64,000 bases of DNA from Aureispira sp963837355. Its GTDB lineage: Bacteria; Bacteroidota; Bacteroidia; Chitinophagales; Saprospiraceae. Location: positions 186,001-250,000 of the forward strand of contig CAWIMY010000002.1 of assembly GCA_963837355.1 (NCBI GenBank). The letters are read 5' to 3'. The notes below the pieces were generated by a model. That model was not told the DNA's origin, did no database searches, and worked only from the letters and a program-made list of their open reading frames with translations. Each line of letters opens with the position of its first letter. The first letter of the stretch is position 1. A program made the position numbers and the translations under genes. Positions 16,504 to 26,687 of the stretch are shown one piece after another.

Positions 16504-18525
16504 ATGAACCAACTATCTAATCACAAAATTCTCTGTTGTTGTCTTTTATTTTACTTAACTACTTTTTTGCGCTTGCAGGCACAAACTCCCATCTATACCG
16601 CAGAGATTAACAATGGAACTTCTGCCGCTTCTTGTAATCTTATTGCCAATATAAATTCTATTGATTTAACTGGAATCACCTCCGTACAACTAGAATTTTG
16701 GACAAGTGCGCCTGTTAACAGTCTGTCTTCTAGAATTGAATTGACCTCCTCTGGTAGCCCTGACAATGGAGAATACTCTACTCCTTTTGCCAATCTTACC
16801 GATAACAACAAACTCAACCAGTGGCAAACCTTGACCATTCCTTTTGATATTACACAGGTTAGCACGACAACAGGCAATACCACGCCTAACATTAGTGCGA
16901 TTAATTTCCTTCGGATGTATATTAGTGGAGAACCCAACGGCACTTATAAAGTGCGCAATATACGGGCTACAATAGCAGGGGCTTCTTTTAAACTTGATCA
17001 CGCTGGGGTCGCGAACCTAAGTGGGGTTTCTGTAGGATCTACCTATAGCGGTGCCTTGGCTACCAATGGCAGCTATTTAGACTTTGGTGGAAACGGAACC
17101 TTTGCCCAATGGAATACCTCTAGTACAGCGGGATCAACTACGGTTTCTTTGCGCTATTCTGCCGAAAACAGTATCAGAGGTATTAAATTAACCGTCAATG
17201 GCGTAAATTATGCTAGCCAATCACTCAGTCCAACGACGAGTTGGAGCCAGTGGAAGATAGCGACGTGGAATAATGTCAATTTTGCCGCTAATAGTACTGT
17301 TCGCTTAACTGCGGATGGCAATGGCCCCAACGTGGATCAACTGACTATTGGAACCATGACTACAGGCGATGTCCTTCCTCCTTCTGAACCAACTAATTTA
17401 GCGATTGCTAACCATACAGCCTCTAGTGTTCAATTAACTTGGGCTGCTTCTACTGATAATGTAGGCGTTGTTGGCTACGCGATTTACCGTGATAATACGT
17501 TGTTGTCCAGTAACCAAACGACTAGAAACTATACCTTTAGTTCGTTGACTGTTGGAACGACCTATCAATTGAAAGTTGTGGCAAAAGATGCTGCGGGTAA
17601 TCTTTCTACGGTAGCGCCCGAATCAGTTACACTAACCTCTATCAATAAAAATATCCAAGCAGAAACAGCCTCTAGTTGGAGTGGGGTGATTATTACCAAT
17701 GTCCATGCTGGAGCGAATGGCCCCAACAACGAGTTTTTAGATTATGGTGGCGATGGAACCTTTGCCCAATGGAACAATGTGTCGGGATTACCCAATACAG
17801 GGAACTTGACAATGCGTTACGCGGCCGAAAACAGTATCAGAAAACTGAGATTAACGGTAGACGGTCAAGACTATGGTGTCAAAACACTTTCCGCGACTAC
17901 CAGCTGGAGTCAGTGGAGCACCGAAACTTGGACTAATGTTAGTTTTTCTGCTAACAGTGTTATTCGTTTAACAGCAGACGGCGCGGGCCCTAATGTTGAT
18001 GAGTTAGTAGTTACAGGCGTAAGCCTTTCCTCTTCCAATGGCAGCATCCAGCTCCCCATCGAAGTATTAGGTGCAGAAGGCACCACTGAAACCATTCAAT
18101 TTAGTTTGAGTAACCTTAATGGATCGGGTCATCAATTAGAATTATTAATTAACAACCTGAGTTATGAAGATAAAGGTTGGGTTCGGATTAACAACGGCAA
18201 TTACCGCTCCCTCAATCACAATAACGTAACCATGCAGCCCCAAGCTGCCGCTAGAGGTGGAATGGCGCATGGAGGGTTTAATACCATTAGACTAACCATA
18301 CCTGGCAACGACCTCCAAAATGGCACCAACACCATCGACTTTCGTTTTGACAAATCGGATGGTATTTCTATTGGCTACCGAGTCATTAAGTTGAATGTTT
18401 TAACAGCTAACGGCACTAAATTACTAGGCAGCAATGCCTTTACCGAAGACAATCCAGCTACTTGGTTGGCTCCTCACCCCGATGCTGCTTCATACAAGCA
18501 GGAAAAAACTTGTGGAAGGAAGTAA
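16504..18525 (+). CDS. N-terminal part of a T9SS-secreted carbohydrate-binding/cytochrome-c-like protein (frame broken)
   Basis: The open part encodes 673 residues. A signal peptide (MNQLSNHKILCCCLLFYLTTFLRLQAQ) is followed by a beta-sandwich region (about 28-155), a CBM6/35-like domain (about 158-285; GSYLDFGGNGTFAQWN, GPNVDQLTIG), a fibronectin type III domain (about 290-380; PPSEPTNLAI ... YAIYRDNTLL ... YQLKVVAKDAAGN), a second CBM6/35-like domain (about 385-510; NEFLDYGGDGTFAQW, GPNVDELVV), and a further beta domain. The two CBM-like domains are close repeats of each other. The frame ends at 18525 only because a base appears to be missing near 18491. The continuation downstream carries a heme motif and a T9SS C-terminus, so the intended protein is about 1,350 residues long, exported and surface-sorted. 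Function is probably binding or oxidation of polysaccharide; the exact reaction is unknown. Confidence 0.75.
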   Translation: MNQLSNHKILCCCLLFYLTTFLRLQAQTPIYTAEINNGTSAASCNLIANINSIDLTGITSVQLEFWTSAPVNSLSSRIELTSSGSPDNGEYSTPFANLTDNNKLNQWQTLTIPFDITQVSTTTGNTTPNISAINFLRMYISGEPNGTYKVRNIRATIAGASFKLDHAGVANLSGVSVGSTYSGALATNGSYLDFGGNGTFAQWNTSSTAGSTTVSLRYSAENSIRGIKLTVNGVNYASQSLSPTTSWSQWKIATWNNVNFAANSTVRLTADGNGPNVDQLTIGTMTTGDVLPPSEPTNLAIANHTASSVQLTWAASTDNVGVVGYAIYRDNTLLSSNQTTRNYTFSSLTVGTTYQLKVVAKDAAGNLSTVAPESVTLTSINKNIQAETASSWSGVIITNVHAGANGPNNEFLDYGGDGTFAQWNNVSGLPNTGNLTMRYAAENSIRKLRLTVDGQDYGVKTLSATTSWSQWSTETWTNVSFSANSVIRLTADGAGPNVDELVVTGVSLSSSNGSIQLPIEVLGAEGTTETIQFSLSNLNGSGHQLELLINNLSYEDKGWVRINNGNYRSLNHNNVTMQPQAAARGGMAHGGFNTIRLTIPGNDLQNGTNTIDFRFDKSDGISIGYRVIKLNVLTANGTKLLGSNAFTEDNPATWLAPHPDAASYKQEKTCGRK

Positions 18526-20579
18526 GCAACTTTGGAACCACTACTTGCCCGCAGGACGTCAAGCGTCTTGGTACGACTACGACTTGCCCGCAAGAGGACT
18601 AATTTTAGCGAGCTGTTCTGATTGGTCATACCAAAGATGGACGAGATTTAGAACTTTTTAGCTACTCTAATAAATCTATCATTGAGCGGTCTAAGTTTCA
18701 TAATCTCAGTCAACGAGAAGCCGAGAATATTGCTTCTTATATCCGTAGTTTATCTGCTTCCAACGTAAATGTAGAGCGCGTTGGTCGTCCGTGGAATCCA
18801 CCTTACCAGCCAGGCCCTGCGATGGTTGGCGAGACCGATATGAATAAATCGGCTGCTGGTGCAGGCTTGGATGCCGTTTTAGAAAACGATGCTGATATGT
18901 TGCCGTATTTGTTTCCCAATGGTGTCACCAAGGCAGCCGTAGAGACGATGTTTGATTCTGATGCGTATGACTCGGACCGTTATCCCCTTGGCGATACAAT
19001 TTCCTGACTGGAAGCATTGGTTGCCAATGATTCACCCGAAGGATGCTTACAACGCCAGCTACCTCAACAGCAGCAGTGCCAGAAAACCAATCCAAGCAAT
19101 CGATGATATGCGGAATTATCTGGAAAATCACTACGGTTCCAATCCTAACCTTGCCCCTCCGAGTGGGACTGCTCAATCAGTTAAAAACGATGTACGATCA
19201 TTTTAGAAGATTCCAAGAAGATGCGCCTTCTACCAACAACCACTGGCGTACCGATAATGGGCTTGCAGAGCAAAATTTGAAAAGCGGCGTTCCTCATGAA
19301 TTTGCCAACACGAGCTTAGCTAGACTTTTGGCGGTGAAGAATTTTGGATTCATGCAAGAGTTTAATTTACAAGATAAAGCTTCTCTTTATACCAATGCAG
19401 CGGATGCGCAGGAGCACGCCAATGGCCTAGCGAGGCGCTATTCCGTTTTCGAAGTGCCGCCGCATTTTACGGCTGGAAGTTTGCAAGTCATTTGTCGGGC
19501 AGCCCGACGAAGTGGGTTATTATGAAAGCACCAATTGGTACAATGTACAATTTATTTTGAATGGAGGTAATGGATTTGTTGGCGGAACGCAACCAATGGA
19601 TTTCAATTATCATGCGCCCCACATTGGTCGCGCCATCCGATCTTCTGGCATCCGTGAACCCTTGCGTTATTTCTCTGCCGTGGCACAAACATGGCAAATT
19701 CGTACTTGGACAGGGACAAACTGGTCGAGGTGAAAAAGGCTATAAATTGAAGCAGCAAGGGCCTTGGGCCTTTGTCGGGATCGACCAAAATTTTGATTTT
19801 TATTATACCAAATCAACTGCCCAGATCGTCACATATATCGTAGATCAATTGGACGACATCCACCCCAATTTATCAAAATGGGTAGTAGGCGCTTTACTAA
19901 AGCAGTTCAACAAGGAAATGGATAAACCTTTGAATAGCCTGAACAATTGGCCTAGAACCTCTGATAATAGAGGAACGAGTACTAGATTAGAGCGTATCGG
20001 TAAAAACAATGGCGATCTCCATCCGAATATTACGACTAAAGTTGGTAGACTCGCACTACCATGCCGACAAAATCATGTACATCATTCCAATTTTTAAGGA
20101 AATTATGGGCAACGATTGTGCAGAGGTGAACAAATTTATTGACTGGTGCGCAGATGCTTATCCAAACATCAACTGGCCAAGCAATTGTCTTCTTCGAGTA
20201 ACCGCACCTCCATGGAGGGAGTTGAACCATTGCTAACCGAGCAGGCCTTGGAAGAACGAGACCGACTAGAACATAGTGGTGTCAACGCTCGTACCGAAAA
20301 TGGCACTTCCTCAGAGATATCGACAGGGAGCATTACTTCTCTGTATCCGAATCCATTTGGGAAGACGTTTATGGTGAATACAACCGCTTTAGATCCTCAG
20401 CAAACGTACTATTTGAGATTGCACACAACGGTTGGAGTGTTGGTTCACCAACAAGAGCTCTCCCCAGCACAAACGCAGAAATTCGGGTGACCCCTAACAT
20501 TGCTAGTGGAATGTATCTATTAACACTCTACGATCAACAAGGGAAGGTCTTACAAACGTATAAAATTATCAAACAATAA
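18526..20579 (+). pseudogene. C-terminal half of the T9SS cytochrome-c-like protein, broken by about twelve single-base indels
   Basis: The coding continues in all three frames in turn with no internal nonsense codon. Joining the segments gives: QAGKNLWKESKQLWNHYLPA, a CSDCH heme-binding motif followed by TKDGRDLELFSYSNKSII, NIASYIRSL, GAGLDAVLENDADMLPYLFP, IQFPDWKHWLPMIHPKDAY, then a long region with NWYNVQFILNGGNG, DRDKLVEVKKGYKLKQQG and FIDWCADAYPNINWP, and finally a T9SS sorting domain (SLYPNPFGKTFMVN ... ASGMYLLTLYDQQGKVLQ ... YKIIKQ, stop at 20577). Each shift falls in or next to a short homopolymer, including an extra G at 18624-18625 inside the CxxCH motif. That pattern suggests sequencing error rather than decay, but recent pseudogenisation cannot be excluded. 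Confidence 0.75.
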
Positions 20580-20621
20580 GGAATTAGATTATCATTCTAA
20601 GTAACAATCTCTAATCTACAG

Positions 20622-20656
20622 GAGCCATTTCTTTTGAAAGAAATGGCTCTTTTTTT
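20622..20656 (+). terminator. Terminator after the cytochrome-like gene
   Basis: GAGCCATTTCTTT and AAAGAAATGGCTC form a 13-bp stem followed by T7, 43 bases after the TAA at 20577-20579. Confidence 0.9.
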
Positions 20657-20703
20657 AGGAACGAGTATGTAGGAACACACGTGCTTTGCTCCCATCTATT
20701 CAC

Positions 20704-20742
20704 AAAAATGGTCATCAGAAAAGGATTTCCGATGACCGTTTT
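20704..20742 (+). terminator. Second hairpin upstream of the MerR-type gene
   Basis: AAATGGTCATC.GAAA and TTTC.GATGACCGTTTT pair with two or three mismatches and are followed by a T-rich stretch. It could be a backup terminator or part of the leader of the next gene. Confidence 0.45.
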
Positions 20743-20818
20743 ATTTCTACTCAAAACTTCCGTATTTTACGCTGTTGTCTTCAAAATCCTTCTATAACCA
20801 CTAACACCTTCCTGCTTT

Positions 20819-21121
20819 ATGTCTACCCTTCACCAACTCGCCATCGGCCTCGGCATTACCGAAAAAACGCTCCTGTCGTGGAACAAGAATTTCAAAATCA
20901 TGCCCTTACAGGATGAGAAAGGCAACAAGCTCTACTCGGAGGCACAAAAAGCGCTCGTGCTGCGTATCCACCACCTCATCAAAGAGCGTGGTTTTACCTT
21001 GGCAGGTGCCAAGAAAGAATTGGCGAAGCCCAACTTGCACCAACAGCGTGATAAAACCATTGCCGAGTTATCTGAAATCAAGGAATTCTTGCAAGTCCTC
21101 AAAGCCAGTTTGAACGATTAG
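20819..21121 (+). CDS. MerR-family transcriptional regulator
   Basis: A 100-residue DNA-binding protein with a MerR-type winged helix: the helix-turn-helix lies in STLHQLAIGLGITEKTLLSWNKNF, the wing in DEKGNKLYSEAQK, and the second helical part in LRIHHLIKERGFTLAGAKKELAK, the common Bacteroidota form of this domain. The short C-terminal helix (IAELSEIKEFLQVLKASL) would serve for dimerisation, and no effector-binding domain is attached. The target is unknown. It ends two bases from the stop of the convergent amidohydrolase gene. Confidence 0.85.
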   Translation: MSTLHQLAIGLGITEKTLLSWNKNFKIMPLQDEKGNKLYSEAQKALVLRIHHLIKERGFTLAGAKKELAKPNLHQQRDKTIAELSEIKEFLQVLKASLND

Positions 21122-21122
21122 T

Positions 21123-22400
21123 TTATTTATCTAAATCGTAGCGCTCGCGGTATTTCTCGTTGAGGTCTTTTTGTTTGTTGCCCAAATCAACGGGGCGGCC
21201 AGCCATGTAAGCAGCATTTACTACAGAACTACGCATATCCAACAAATCGCCTTGGCTCACTAGTAGCGTGGCATCTTTGCCTACTTCCAAACTCCCTACG
21301 CGGTCGCCTACTCCCAAAATCTTGGCGGTATTCAACGTCAACGCCGTCAAGGCGGCTTCTTTGTCCAAACCAAAGGCTACTGCTTGTCCTGCCTGAAACA
21401 TCAAGTTGCGCGTATTCCAGCTGCCTTGACGACTTTGCGAAAACGCAAATGGAATCCCTTTGGCGTGGAGTTGGGCGGGCGTTTTGTAGGGCTGGTCAAT
21501 GTCGCTGTCCTCGCGGCGCGGCAAACTCTGTACATCCCCTAAGATAACCGACAGGTTGTTTTCTTTGATAAAGTCGGTTATTTGCCAAGCTTCTGTTGCC
21601 CCCTGCAAAACGATCTCCACGCCATAAGGCTTGAGCAATTTTACGGCATCCATAATGGAGCGGGCATCATCGACATGGACAACGAGTTTTTTTTCCTTAG
21701 AAAAAAGCGCTTTCATCGTCTCAAATTTAATATTTTTACGCTCTACGGTTTCTTTTTGGGCGTACGCCTTAGCGGCATCAAAGTAGACGCGTACGGCTTC
21801 CATCCCATCCGCATATTGTTGGTTGCGCTCCGTGCGGCCACTTTGTGCCCACCAGCCCGTATAAATGACGCGCGACGGCCAAGCCAAATGCACACAGTTA
21901 TCCAGTTCAAAGGCCGCATCTTCCCAGTTGTTCGCTTCTAAATAAACAAGAGAGGATTGTCCAGAAATGCGTCCGCCAGAAGGCACAATTTGCGCCAGTA
22001 AAACCCCGTTGGAGCGAATCGTTGGCACCACATAAGAATCGGTATTGTAGGCAATAATAGAGCGCAAGTTAGGATTAAAGTTACCCACTTCGTTGTAATC
22101 TAACGTAGAGCGTACCGCCTGAATTTCTTCTAAGCCTAAGCGCGTATTGGGAGCGATCAAGCCAGGGTAGAGATGCTGCCCTTTGCCGTCGATGGTCTTA
22201 GCATAGCTTTTATTGGAGGCTTGGCTCATTGGCCCCACCCAATCAATTTTACCCGCGCGAATACCCAATTGGCCTTGCTCAATCACTGTTCCGTTGCCCA
22301 CGTGTATCGTCACATTGGTATACAACAGGGAGTTATCTTGTCCAAAAGCAGCCGTCAAAACCAAGCAATTCGCTAATAGAATACTAAAAATCGTTCTCAT
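21123..22400 (-). CDS. Secreted amidohydrolase-family protein (shorter of the pair)
   Basis: From ATG 22400 the protein is 425 residues with a signal peptide (MRTIFSILLANCLVLTAAFGQ). It follows the imidazolonepropionase-like amidohydrolase pattern: a first beta domain (VTIHVGNGTVIEQGQLGIRAGKIDWVG), LYPGLIAPNTRLGLEEIQ where active members have the HxH metal motif, and the C-terminal KILGVGDRVGSLEVGKDATLLVSQGD. Here the HxH position reads PNT, so metal binding and activity are doubtful; members of this sort occur in Bacteroidota beside a larger active amidohydrolase. The larger partner lies 1.2 kb upstream, separated by an esterase gene. Location is probably periplasmic. Confidence 0.85.
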   Translation of the reverse strand: MRTIFSILLANCLVLTAAFGQDNSLLYTNVTIHVGNGTVIEQGQLGIRAGKIDWVGPMSQASNKSYAKTIDGKGQHLYPGLIAPNTRLGLEEIQAVRSTLDYNEVGNFNPNLRSIIAYNTDSYVVPTIRSNGVLLAQIVPSGGRISGQSSLVYLEANNWEDAAFELDNCVHLAWPSRVIYTGWWAQSGRTERNQQYADGMEAVRVYFDAAKAYAQKETVERKNIKFETMKALFSKEKKLVVHVDDARSIMDAVKLLKPYGVEIVLQGATEAWQITDFIKENNLSVILGDVQSLPRREDSDIDQPYKTPAQLHAKGIPFAFSQSRQGSWNTRNLMFQAGQAVAFGLDKEAALTALTLNTAKILGVGDRVGSLEVGKDATLLVSQGDLLDMRSSVVNAAYMAGRPVDLGNKQKDLNEKYRERYDLDK

Positions 22401-22432
22401 AAGTATTATAATAAAACACACCAAAATGGCAC

Positions 22433-23561
22433 TTAAGATTTAATAAAAGAAAAAGTCTGCACTGCCTGCCCTGCTTGCTGGTAGCTTGCCCAATAAATAC
22501 CTTTGGGCAACGTCGGTAAAGGTTGGCATTGAAGAGCCTGTTCCATCGACGCGCTGCTCCAAAACAAGTTGCCCCAGTGCATTGCTGATACGCAAATAGC
22601 TCGCCTGCTGTTGGCTCCACTCCAAGTATTGCCCCTGCCCTAGTACCCGCCAATCGCTAAGGGGCATCGCCACAGGTAACGTCCGCTGCGCGGTATAAGT
22701 CGTTCTAAACTGACTGAAAAATTTCCAAATTTCTACGCTGGCATCAATGTCCATGTTCGTGTTTCCACTAATAATAATTCCCGAACCGGGCCAGCTATGC
22801 CCGCCATTATTTACCCTAATCAAGTGAACAGGTACGGCGGAGCCAGTTTGGTAAACAATTAATTCAGCGTTAGAGCCATCCGTAGGATTAATATTAGGAT
22901 AAGCGGTCGTCGTACTCGCCGTTGTCAAGCCGTTCCGGTCGCGCCAGTGGTTGACCAAAGCGACAACGGAAAGCAACGCCGTATTCCCATTATAAGGCAC
23001 TACGATATCGGTTGTTCCGTGAATATGCAGCACAGGCATTGCCGCCACCGTTCTACAATTGCCCCATTGCATCCAACTCATGGTACCTGCTACACTTGCA
23101 ATAGCAGCAATGCGACCATTTAACTCACAAGCCAGCGTATTACTCATGATCCCACCATTGGACAAACCTGTAGAATAAACGCGCTGTTGATTGACGGTAT
23201 AATTGGCGGCAATACTATCGAGTAAGGCATTAATAAAACCCACATCATCCGTCCCCAAACCGTAGCCCGAATTCCAAATGCGTTGCCCCCCACCGTCAGG
23301 CAACCCCTCAGGATAGGCCACAATAAACCCTGCCGTATCGGCAATGGCATTCATTTGAGACAATAAAATTTGTTCAGGCGCATCGGAGCCGTAGCCATGC
23401 AAATTAAAAACAACAGGGCAAGGCTGTGTCGGACTGTAATTGGCAGGGATATGCAAGCGGTAAGTCCGCAAGATTCCTCCGTGGGCAAGACTGCCTGTTA
23501 TGGTCTGTGCCCAAAGCATGGTACTACAGCAACAAGCTAATAGGATAAAATAATAGCGCAT
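22433..23561 (-). CDS. Secreted esterase of the PHB-depolymerase/feruloyl-esterase type, C-terminal sorting domain frameshifted
   Basis: An alpha/beta hydrolase with signal peptide (MRYYFILLACCCSTMLWAQ). The catalytic pattern is that of the LpqC/PHB-depolymerase family: VVFNLHGYGSDAPEQ (oxyanion region), YSTGLSNGGIMSNTLAC (nucleophile Ser in GLSNGG), VLHIHGTTDIVVPY (Asp region) and NNGGHSWPGSG (His). The continuous frame ends at 22440 after 373 residues. Removing one T of TTT (22518-22520) lets the C-terminus read LPKGIYWASYQQAGQAVQT and end at 22433 with a T9SS-like FSFIKS tail, which fits the preceding LRISNALGQLVLEQ strand. I therefore give 22433 as the likely true end. It sits between two amidohydrolase genes on the same strand, 7 bases from the upstream one. 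Confidence 0.8.
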
Positions 23562-23567
23562 GGTTCT

Positions 23568-26500
23568 CTATTTTTGTTCTTCGCTTTCTAAGCCGTTTAC
23601 ATCGACATTATAATTCACATAGTTGTTGCAATCGGCATCGCCACAGTGGTAGTGTTTTTCTTTCTGATACAAGGCAGGTTGTGTCTCTTCGCCGCCTTCT
23701 TTGGCGGATAACATTTTCTGAATAAGGCGGTTACGCTCTAATTGGATGGTCGCACGTTTTTTCAAGTCTTCTTCCCGATCAAACAGGCAGACACCATCTA
23801 CAAAGGTTTTTTCGGCGCGAGCATAGACCGACAAGGGATTGGCTGACCAAAGTACGACATCGGCATCTTTGCCCACTTCTATCGAGCCTTGGTGTTCGTC
23901 TAAATGCAAGAGCTTGGCAGGGTTGTGCGTTACCATATTCCACGCATCTATTTCCGACATTCCACCGTATTTGACAGCCTTTGCCGCTTCTTGGTTGAGG
24001 CGGCGGCCCATTTCAGCATCATCCGAATTGATCGCAACGACCAACCCCATTTCATTCAAAATGTTAGCGTTGTAAGGAATGGCATCCACCACTTCGTATT
24101 TGTATGCCCACCAATCGGAAAACGTAGAAGCGCCTGCGCCGTGTTCCTTCATTTTGTCGGCGACTTTGTAGCCTTCCAAGATATGCGTAAAGGTATTTAG
24201 ACGGAAGTCGTATTTCTCTGCAATGCGAATCAACATCGTGATTTCGCTCTGAATGTAAGAGTGGCAAGAGATAAAGCGCTCTTTGTTGAGAATTTCCAAG
24301 ACGGCATCTAAATCTAAATCGCGGCGCACGGTTTTGCCCGCAGCGAGTGCCTCCCCGTATTCTTTGGCGCGCGTGAAGTAATCTTCGTACACTTGTTCTA
24401 CCCCCATACGAGTTTGCGGAAAGCGAATGCGGGCGTGCGGCCCCCAATTGCTCTGTTTTACGTTTTCGCCCAAGGCAAACTTAATAAAACCATCGGCCTT
24501 CTCGTTTTTAATCTCTTCGGGTAAGCTGCCCCAGCGGAATTTAATGACCGCCGATTGGCCACCAATAGGATTGGCCGAGCCATGCAAGAGTTGTGCGCCC
24601 GTCACCCCGCCCGCTAGCTGGCGGTACATATTGACATCTTCGGAGTTGATCACATCCCCAATCCGCACTTCTGCCGAGCTGGCTTGTGTGCCTTCGTTCA
24701 CCCCGTAATTAATACAAATGTGCGAATGCTCGTCAATAATGCCTGCGGTCAAGTGTTTGTTCGTTCCATCAATGACGGTAGCGTTGCCTGTTTTTAGATC
24801 TTTGCCAATTTTAGTAATCTTTCCATCTTTAATCAGCACATCTGTATTGGTCAAATTTCCTGCCTCTTCGCCTGTCCAAACGGTTGTATTTTTGATGAGA
24901 ATGGTTGTTTGGCGGGGCTGTTCTTCGGCTGTGTAGCCATAGGAAGACCACGGGTAAACTACGTTGCCCAACTCTTCTAGTTTAACCAATTCAGGTAATT
25001 TCGAGGCGTTGTCTTTCATGTCGCCCGTGCGACTAGCCGTCCAATTGATCCAATTTCCTTCAAAATCGGTGGCTTGCCCCGACCAACGCGTGGCACTTAC
25101 ATTCCCTGATAAACGGTAGATTTCTTGGATTTTTTTGCTCGTATCTTTATTTGGCGTAAACGCAAAGGTCAAGGTATTATTGAGTAGGGTATGCTTTAAT
25201 TTAGTATTCTTGGTGGTGTCTTGTTCATTGCGCAAGTACATAATGGGCTCTGTAGCCGTTCCTTTTACATCAATCGGGTAGGTTTTATTACCAATAGCCA
25301 ATTGATAGGAACCGCGAATGTCTATGGTATTAATATCTCCAATGGCATAGCCTTTCCCCTTTACCCAGTTGTGGTAGATGATGGCTTTTTCATGTAGAAT
25401 ATTATCCGACGTAATAATAAAATTCGCCCATTTTCCTTTTTCCAAGGTTCCCAAATAGGTTTCAGCATTAATCAATTTGGCGGGGACGGTAGTGAGTGCT
25501 TCTAATAGTGCCTGCTCCGATAATCCATGTTGGTAAGCCTTGCGGGCAAACTTCCAAAAGTCTTTTTTGTCCTTGGTCAAGCTGGCGGTAATCGCAAAGG
25601 GAATACCTGCTTTAGAGAGGCGAGCGGGATTGGTTGGAGCCAATTCCCAATATTTCATTTGCGTCAAGCTCACTTCTTCCGCATCATAAGGATCGCTCAC
25701 ATCGTATGCCTTTGGAAACATAAGCGGAATGAGTACCGCTGCTTTGCTAGCTTTGATCGCCTCTAAGCGCAAAAATTCATCGCCACCGCCACGAATAATG
25801 TATTGCTTGCCAAATTCATCGCCAATTTTATCGGCGCGCAAAAGATCCAATCGGTTGCCTGCTTCGAAAAATTGTGGCAATTCCTGCAAGGCATTCCAGC
25901 GCTCTAAAGAGATGTTGTACGTTTGGTCGGTAGCGTGGGCGCTGTACCATTGCCCATCGTAGTACGTTTGGCGCAAGAGCGCGATGGCGCCCATCCGAGA
26001 GCTGGGGTAATTTTGCTGCGACGTGCCTTTGGAAAACGAGTAGTGCGCCGAAGCCTCGCCATTAAAAACAAGATCGTGCGCTTTGCCTTCGCCTAGCGCG
26101 ACAAGCGCCCCACTACCGCGCGCCATGCCGTCCCATTGGTGGGTCAACACGGTTCCAAAACCCAATTCACGCCATTCTTTGGCTTCTTTTGCATTGGCAT
26201 TCCACAAAATAGCACCTTGTTGCTCGGGTTTGATGGTCTCGTTCCAGCTATAAGCGCCAGGGGTACTAGACAACAGTTGTGGCAACGGTGATTCTTTTTT
26301 CTTGCGGACAGGTTTGGGCATTCCGTAATTGGTCCACAAATCAATAAAGGAAGGGTATACATATTTGCCGTTCAAGTCTAAGACAACCGCGTCTTTTGGA
26401 ATCTCCAGTGCAGTTCCCACCGCAATGATTTTACCTTCTTTGATAATCAACGTAGCTTTTTCTAGCTTCTGGCTGGGCGTTACATAGATGGTCGCATTGG

Positions 26501-26618
26501 TAAAGGCATAATGCCCATCGCGGTCATCGTACACCCCATTTTCTGGAAAGGTAATCGGATTTTGTCCCCATAAAAGGCTCCCGAAGAGCAACAAGGGTAA
26601 GATAAAAAACAACCGCAT
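23568..26618 (-). CDS. Large secreted amidohydrolase with two amidohydrolase-like halves
   Basis: From ATG 26618 the protein is 1,016 residues with a signal peptide (MRLFFILPLLLFGSLLWGQ). The first half (about 20-430) is an amidohydrolase-like domain lacking an obvious HxH. The second half (about 570-980) keeps the active-site landmarks: GIIDEHSHICINYG (HxH), FISCHSYIQSEI, FTHILEGYKVADKMKEHG, AINSDDAEMGRRL and the closing GSIEVGKDADVVLWSANPLS. A cytosine-deaminase/imidazolonepropionase-like metal-dependent hydrolase in the periplasm is likely; the substrate (peptide, amide or cyclic amide) is unknown. The frame extends 15 codons upstream to 26663 without a signal sequence, so the internal start is preferred. 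Gene order large-esterase-small suggests one operon. Confidence 0.87.
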   Translation of the reverse strand: MRLFFILPLLLFGSLLWGQNPITFPENGVYDDRDGHYAFTNATIYVTPSQKLEKATLIIKEGKIIAVGTALEIPKDAVVLDLNGKYVYPSFIDLWTNYGMPKPVRKKKESPLPQLLSSTPGAYSWNETIKPEQQGAILWNANAKEAKEWRELGFGTVLTHQWDGMARGSGALVALGEGKAHDLVFNGEASAHYSFSKGTSQQNYPSSRMGAIALLRQTYYDGQWYSAHATDQTYNISLERWNALQELPQFFEAGNRLDLLRADKIGDEFGKQYIIRGGGDEFLRLEAIKASKAAVLIPLMFPKAYDVSDPYDAEEVSLTQMKYWELAPTNPARLSKAGIPFAITASLTKDKKDFWKFARKAYQHGLSEQALLEALTTVPAKLINAETYLGTLEKGKWANFIITSDNILHEKAIIYHNWVKGKGYAIGDINTIDIRGSYQLAIGNKTYPIDVKGTATEPIMYLRNEQDTTKNTKLKHTLLNNTLTFAFTPNKDTSKKIQEIYRLSGNVSATRWSGQATDFEGNWINWTASRTGDMKDNASKLPELVKLEELGNVVYPWSSYGYTAEEQPRQTTILIKNTTVWTGEEAGNLTNTDVLIKDGKITKIGKDLKTGNATVIDGTNKHLTAGIIDEHSHICINYGVNEGTQASSAEVRIGDVINSEDVNMYRQLAGGVTGAQLLHGSANPIGGQSAVIKFRWGSLPEEIKNEKADGFIKFALGENVKQSNWGPHARIRFPQTRMGVEQVYEDYFTRAKEYGEALAAGKTVRRDLDLDAVLEILNKERFISCHSYIQSEITMLIRIAEKYDFRLNTFTHILEGYKVADKMKEHGAGASTFSDWWAYKYEVVDAIPYNANILNEMGLVVAINSDDAEMGRRLNQEAAKAVKYGGMSEIDAWNMVTHNPAKLLHLDEHQGSIEVGKDADVVLWSANPLSVYARAEKTFVDGVCLFDREEDLKKRATIQLERNRLIQKMLSAKEGGEETQPALYQKEKHYHCGDADCNNYVNYNVDVNGLESEEQK

Positions 26619-26687
26619 AGCAAAGGATTGATTGAATTTGAGAATAGATTTTCTTCCTCCCATAAAAATGCCGTTCTTTGTAGAACA

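Noticed and set aside
18492..20579. Programmed frameshifting in the cytochrome-like gene
   Set aside because: Twelve shifts with mixed signs and no slippery-site plus structure pattern; no known case resembles this.
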